Shown here: in pieces, positions 61,270 through 64,000 of the stretch | How the letters are laid out: each line of letters opens with the position of its first letter | How positions within the stretch are numbered: the stretch's first letter is position 1 | Assembly: GCA_029260315.1 (NCBI GenBank) | Contig: JAJDDM010000096.1 | Coordinates: forward strand, 1 to 64,000 | DNA length: 64,000 nt | Origin: Phycisphaerales bacterium | GTDB lineage: Bacteria; Planctomycetota; Phycisphaerae; Phycisphaerales; UBA1924 | Reading direction: 5' to 3' | Made by a program: the position numbers and the translations under genes | Notes under the pieces: model-generated | What the model was told of the DNA's origin: nothing | The model's database searches: none | The model's input: only the letters and a program-made list of their open reading frames with translations

Positions 61270-62720
61270 TGCTACTTGTGGGTAGCCCCACCCGCTAAAC
61301 CAGGTCTAATCAACTTGGCTAAGGGAACGGTTTTACCAACCGTAACGGGGCTATCCCTTCGAGCCGGATGCGATGAGAGTCGCTTGTCCGGTTCAACGGA
61401 GGCTCTGGAGAGTAGAACTTCGAAAGAAGAGTAATCCTCCAGTTCGATCCGATGCCCTTCGTGCGGAAGAGGGGCGACGCTGACAGACCTCGGGTTGCTG
61501 GGTGGTACCAGCACGATGAGGCCGACAGTACTGAATGGGTGCGAATCCCTCGGCGGGGTAAGGTGGCTACGGCCATCGTGCAACGTTCGCTGGCGTGTGG
61601 AGCGTGCTCACGGCGACGTGAGTACCCGCAGTCTGACAACTGCGGCGACCTGCTGACTTGAAAAGGCAGGCGGTGAATAGCTCAAGCATGAGAGGCCCGA
61701 AACAAATAGGGCTTGCCAGTAAGACGATTCGGAGACGGGTAGCCGAACAGCGAAAGGCCGGTGTTGGTGGATAGGGCGAGCTTCTGTGTTCGTAGCCTGG
61801 AAAGCGTGTGCCTCGGCACATGGCGACTGCGGCCTGGCGGAAGCCGGGCACGTACAACACTCGGTCCCTCGGGTAATACCGATTAGCGACGTGAACGAAT
61901 CGTTCTGACAGTGCTGTCTAAAGCGGGAAGGAGTCTCGATGCCGCGATTGGTACGCGGAGCCTTGCACGTCAGCAAGGACATATTCGGAACTCTGGGAGT
62001 GTGGCCTCAGTAGAAGAGCGATGCCACGGGCGGAAGCCCAGGGCAAGTGCTGCGATGGACCTGCAAGGCAGTGGGTTCTCGTTTGCCGCTCGGAGTGATT
62101 ACCGAGCGATTGCGACGACGAAAGGGCTGAGGGGAACGTGCTGCGATGCAGCCATCCCACAAGTAGCAACGTGCGACAGGCAACTGAGCCTGCCGCTCCT
62201 GAGACGACTCTAAGGACGGCCAGTGAGCTGTGGAGCGGAAGCTCCCCATCTGACTGGCGGTGGACTGACGACGGACACGCTTCGTACGCCTACGGCTCGA
62301 AGCGTGCACTCTTCTTTGCTGCGACCGCTACGCCAATACACCTTGGCGGGCGGTCTTATTGAATACAGCAGGCCGCCCATTTGCGGCGGGTGCTGTTAGC
62401 AAAGACGAGGTTGTGTCTCGAAGGATTCGACGACACAGACTCAGTCGTTTCGGAAGCGACCACGGAAGGTCGCTCGGTCAGTCGGAATGTGTGCGTGCGT
62501 GGGAACACGTTCTGCCGTGCCGTCACGTTGACGACACGGCAAGAGGTTCATCACGCATCGTGGAAAGGAGGTTCGGTCACAAGCGAAACTCCCTCGCACG
62601 CACCATTCTGGCGAGACCGTTGACGGACGACAGGTCCATGTACGTCTCAGGGTTTGGCTTTCGCAGATTGAGCCTTATCAATCTGCATCCTCGTGGTCCA
62701 TCCAAACGGTTGGACCAGGA
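61270..62720 (+). ncRNA. Large structured RNA, candidate circularly permuted group II intron
   Basis: About 1.45 kb without a supported protein, packed with hairpins on the plus strand. Examples: GNRA-capped stems at 61607-61622 (GCGA), 61833-61848 (GGAA), 62028-62039 (GGAA) and 62232-62245 (GGAA); perfect stems at 61626-61645, 61942-61958, 61961-61978, 62087-62108, 62276-62306 (9 bp), 62323-62355 (two nested stems), 62514-62540, 62663-62686 (9 bp) and 62694-62717. Near the 5' end is a complete group II domain V and a domain VI-like hairpin (61361-61440). Candidate 5' intron ends GUGCG lie downstream of them, at 61461 and 61539. No reverse transcriptase is present. Domains V-VI before domain I is the circularly permuted order. 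The outer limits are uncertain (61130-61270 also has inverted repeats). An alternative is a relic 3' intron end followed by an unrelated ornate RNA. Confidence 0.7.
61361..61440 (+). ncRNA. Group II intron domain V and domain VI
   Basis: Domain V is 61361-61394, exactly 34 nt. It starts with GAGC, so the catalytic AGC triad pairs as A-U, G-U, C-G with the closing GGUUC. The tetraloop GAGA sits at positions 15-18 and the two-base bulge (UU) at positions 24-25. All three are the canonical spacings. After a 3-nt joiner, GGAGG (61398-61402) pairs with CCTCC (61436-61440), enclosing CTTC-GAAA-GAAG (61418-61429) and an unpaired TAAT before the 3' strand that can supply the branch-point A. The 3' splice site would lie within a few bases of 61440. 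Confidence 0.82.
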
Positions 62721-62738
62721 GGATTCACGGGGAGGGGT

Positions 62739-63440
62739 ATGGAACCGAAGGCAAGCCGAGGAAACCAGTGGCTGGTGCAGTCACGTGCCGCACTCGTGCG
62801 GTATGTGGCAGCCAACCTGCTCACGCATGGCTACCGGTGGTACGTCACCGGCCAGATTCCAGAGCACAAAGACCCGGCTCTGACTGATGATGCGATTCTT
62901 GACCGCTATGGCCTTCGCATCACAAAGTGGGAGCGAGCCCGCAAGAAACGGGCGGGGTGGGCGAGTGTGCGATACCTCCGAGTAGACCAGTACTTCCTGC
63001 TCATTGCCACCGACGGTCCGCACCCATTCAGAACAGCAGAACAAGCGGTCATCAAAGATGCACGCCGAACCCCGCTCATCGTGGACGGGTACTCGCTCAG
63101 CATCCGCAAGCAAATGCTCGGGACTGGTCGTGGTGTTTGGCGTCCAAGTGTTCGCATCGAACGCAGCACCTACATGCAGCTACGAGCGTACTTTCTTGAA
63201 CACGCCGTGCATCGATCGGAGGATTGGCTGCGACGGGAGCTTCACAACGTCCCGTTCGAGCCATACCAACCAGTCGTCCGCCAACTCCACGCCCTTCTGC
63301 AAGCTCTCAACAAGGCCAGAAAGCGGGCCGGTTACACCGTGATTGGGTACGACGTATTCCGATACCGCATGAGGCCGATCAGGGTCTTTGTTGATGACAC
63401 GGATGTCGTCGTCAAAGCCCCGCACAAGGTGCCACGATGA
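62739..63440 (+). CDS. Protein of unknown function downstream of the structured RNA
   Basis: A 233-residue basic protein starting at the ATG at 62739 (MEPKASRGNQWLVQSRAALV); GGAGG at 62731-62735 is 3 nt away and AGGAGG at 62717 is 16 nt away, so spacing is not ideal. No membrane segment or signal peptide. It is rich in Arg, Tyr and Trp (HGYRWYVTGQIPEHKD, RITKWERARKKRAGWASVRYLRVDQYFLL, YSLSIRKQMLGTGRGVW), compatible with an RNA- or DNA-binding protein. I recognise no family: there are no reverse transcriptase, LAGLIDADG or HNH motifs. The last stable RNA hairpin ends only 21 bp before its start, so it is likely made from the same transcript or lies in the intron's domain IV. Its stop overlaps a 45-codon ORF (ATGA). 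Confidence 0.7.
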   Translation: MEPKASRGNQWLVQSRAALVRYVAANLLTHGYRWYVTGQIPEHKDPALTDDAILDRYGLRITKWERARKKRAGWASVRYLRVDQYFLLIATDGPHPFRTAEQAVIKDARRTPLIVDGYSLSIRKQMLGTGRGVWRPSVRIERSTYMQLRAYFLEHAVHRSEDWLRRELHNVPFEPYQPVVRQLHALLQALNKARKRAGYTVIGYDVFRYRMRPIRVFVDDTDVVVKAPHKVPR

Positions 63441-63574
63441 GTGCGTTCGACCATCTCTTTCGCAGGCACATCGACCGCATGGCTAAACGTCGCGTAGCCG
63501 CACCATCTCTTGTGGCTTGGTGCTGGCGACTCGTGTTGGCCGGATGTCTCGCACGCTTGTTCTGGCCAGCATGA
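63437..63574 (+). CDS. Small ORF of 45 residues, coupled to the upstream gene
   Basis: Starts with the ATG at 63437 that overlaps the preceding stop (ATGA) and ends at TGA 63572-63574. The product begins MSAFDHLFRRHIDRMAKRRV and has a basic first half and a hydrophobic second half (LVAWCWRLVLAGCLARLFW), so it could be a small membrane-associated peptide. The four-base overlap is the main support. No family is recognised, and a chance ORF cannot be excluded. Confidence 0.4.
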   Translation: MSAFDHLFRRHIDRMAKRRVAAPSLVAWCWRLVLAGCLARLFWPA

Positions 63575-63589
63575 CCGGGTTCGTCTCGT

Positions 63590-64000
63590 TCAGCTCATGG
63601 CCTGCTCTGTGAACTTGTCGTAGTCATTGGCGACCGCAAAGCCGATGTCGGTATCGAGTGCCTTGAAGTGTTCTCGGCCACAGTCAATCTTCGCCTTCTC
63701 CCTGGCACGAAGGTCACCACTGAACAGGCTTCCCTTCGTCTCCACGACGAAGTAGAGCCGCTCCTGGCCGTCAATGTCGATGACAACCGCCCAGTCTGGG
63801 TTGTACGTGCCGAGGGGCGTCTCGATCTTGAACCATGCCGGGAGCTTCGCGTACACCTTCACCTCATCGGCTCGCTCGAAGGCACCTGCAAACGCCTCCT
63901 CAACGTCGGAGTCGTAGACGACGTGCTCATAGACGGACTTGTCACTCTTGAGCATGTTCTGGTTGAGGTAGCCCCGTAGCTCCTCGTTCTGGAAGAGCTC
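63590..64000 (-). CDS. Type III restriction enzyme Res subunit, C-terminal end (partial)
   Basis: The minus-strand frame is open from the right window edge to a stop at 63590 (136 codons seen). It contains KLPAWFKIETPLGTYNPDWAVV, then an acidic strand and LYFVVETKGSLF. NPDW...ETKG is the PD-(D/E)XK endonuclease motif at the end of type III restriction (Res) subunits, where Asp and E-x-K hold the catalytic metal. The helicase part (about 800 residues) must lie beyond the window. The Mod methyltransferase gene would be expected further right. It is convergent with the 45-codon ORF. As a neighbour of the TrlF-like gene it supports a defence island. Confidence 0.85.
   Translation of the reverse strand, partial: ELFQNEELRGYLNQNMLKSDKSVYEHVVYDSDVEEAFAGAFERADEVKVYAKLPAWFKIETPLGTYNPDWAVVIDIDGQERLYFVVETKGSLFSGDLRAREKAKIDCGREHFKALDTDIGFAVANDYDKFTEQAMS

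Noticed and set aside
61361-61440. Ordinary group II intron with its own reverse transcriptase upstream
   Set aside because: The DNA upstream of domain V is the oppositely oriented TrlF-like gene, and no RT motif is found in any frame nearby.
61270-62740. Protein-coding reading frames inside the structured RNA (for example 61608-61982 minus, 62359-62883 plus)
   Set aside because: All are short, overlap each other in several frames, and lack domains; the sequence constraint seen is base pairing, not codons.

Overview
The window looks like the chromosome of a planctomycete, probably a member of the Phycisphaerae. This is an inference from gene content: a large secreted repeat protein ends in a GC-type dockerin, there is a CRTAC1/ASPIC protein, a very large type II secretion-like pseudopilin operon, an outer membrane with lipid A genes (lpxB, a PagL-like deacylase), and uniformly GC-rich DNA up to about 58.1 kb.

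Layout. Positions 1-138 are the end of an insertion sequence. From 0.5 to 9.2 kb come gpmI, a SlyX-like protein, a PagL-like outer membrane enzyme, an SRPBCC-domain protein behind a promoter with two operator-like boxes, a Bcp/PrxQ peroxiredoxin, small membrane proteins and an AGCS sodium:alanine symporter. From 9.7 to 13.2 kb are lpxB and a two-component pair whose response regulator ends in an XRE-type helix-turn-helix. From 13.2 to 20 kb a plus-strand series carries rsmB, ptsN, ispA, dxs, nadK and a SpoIIE phosphatase. From 20 to 25.6 kb a minus-strand operon (M20 peptidase, class III aminotransferase, astA, astD) looks like an arginine/ornithine succinyltransferase route without AstB and with an M20 enzyme where AstE would be. 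From 25.7 to 33.7 kb lie the GC-dockerin protein, a DinB protein, an MmgE/PrpD protein, a truncated outer membrane gene, a secreted alpha/beta hydrolase and an exported methyltransferase-like protein, followed by tRNA-Pro(TGG).

From 33.9 to 52.1 kb one minus-strand run encodes two GspE/PilB ATPases, PilT, GspF and pseudopilins G, H, I and J, ending in a 2180-residue GspK-like protein and a strong terminator. The pseudopilins overlap by ATGA-type junctions. The J gene is split by a single in-frame TAG. From 52.2 to 58 kb follow a stand-alone CoaB, an RluA-like/methyltransferase fusion and a CRTAC1 protein, then tRNA-Gly(TCC).

Beyond tRNA-Gly (58.1-64 kb) the sequence is visibly richer in A/T and looks like a defence or mobile island. 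It holds a TrlF-like PHP/SMC ATPase, about 1.4 kb of non-coding highly structured sequence, a 233-residue protein of unknown function coupled to a 45-residue ORF, and the C-terminal end of a type III restriction subunit. The structured RNA contains a textbook 34-nt group II intron domain V and a domain VI-like hairpin at its 5' end. GUGCG candidates and about 1.2 kb of hairpins follow downstream, and there is no reverse transcriptase. This is the order expected of a circularly permuted group II intron, and it is the most interesting object in the window.

Dispersed palindromic elements are frequent. A two-form repeat family (forms A and B) sits at four gene 3' ends, one copy pair encloses a second REP-type pair, and a third 28-bp tandem hairpin family lies inside the ast-like operon.
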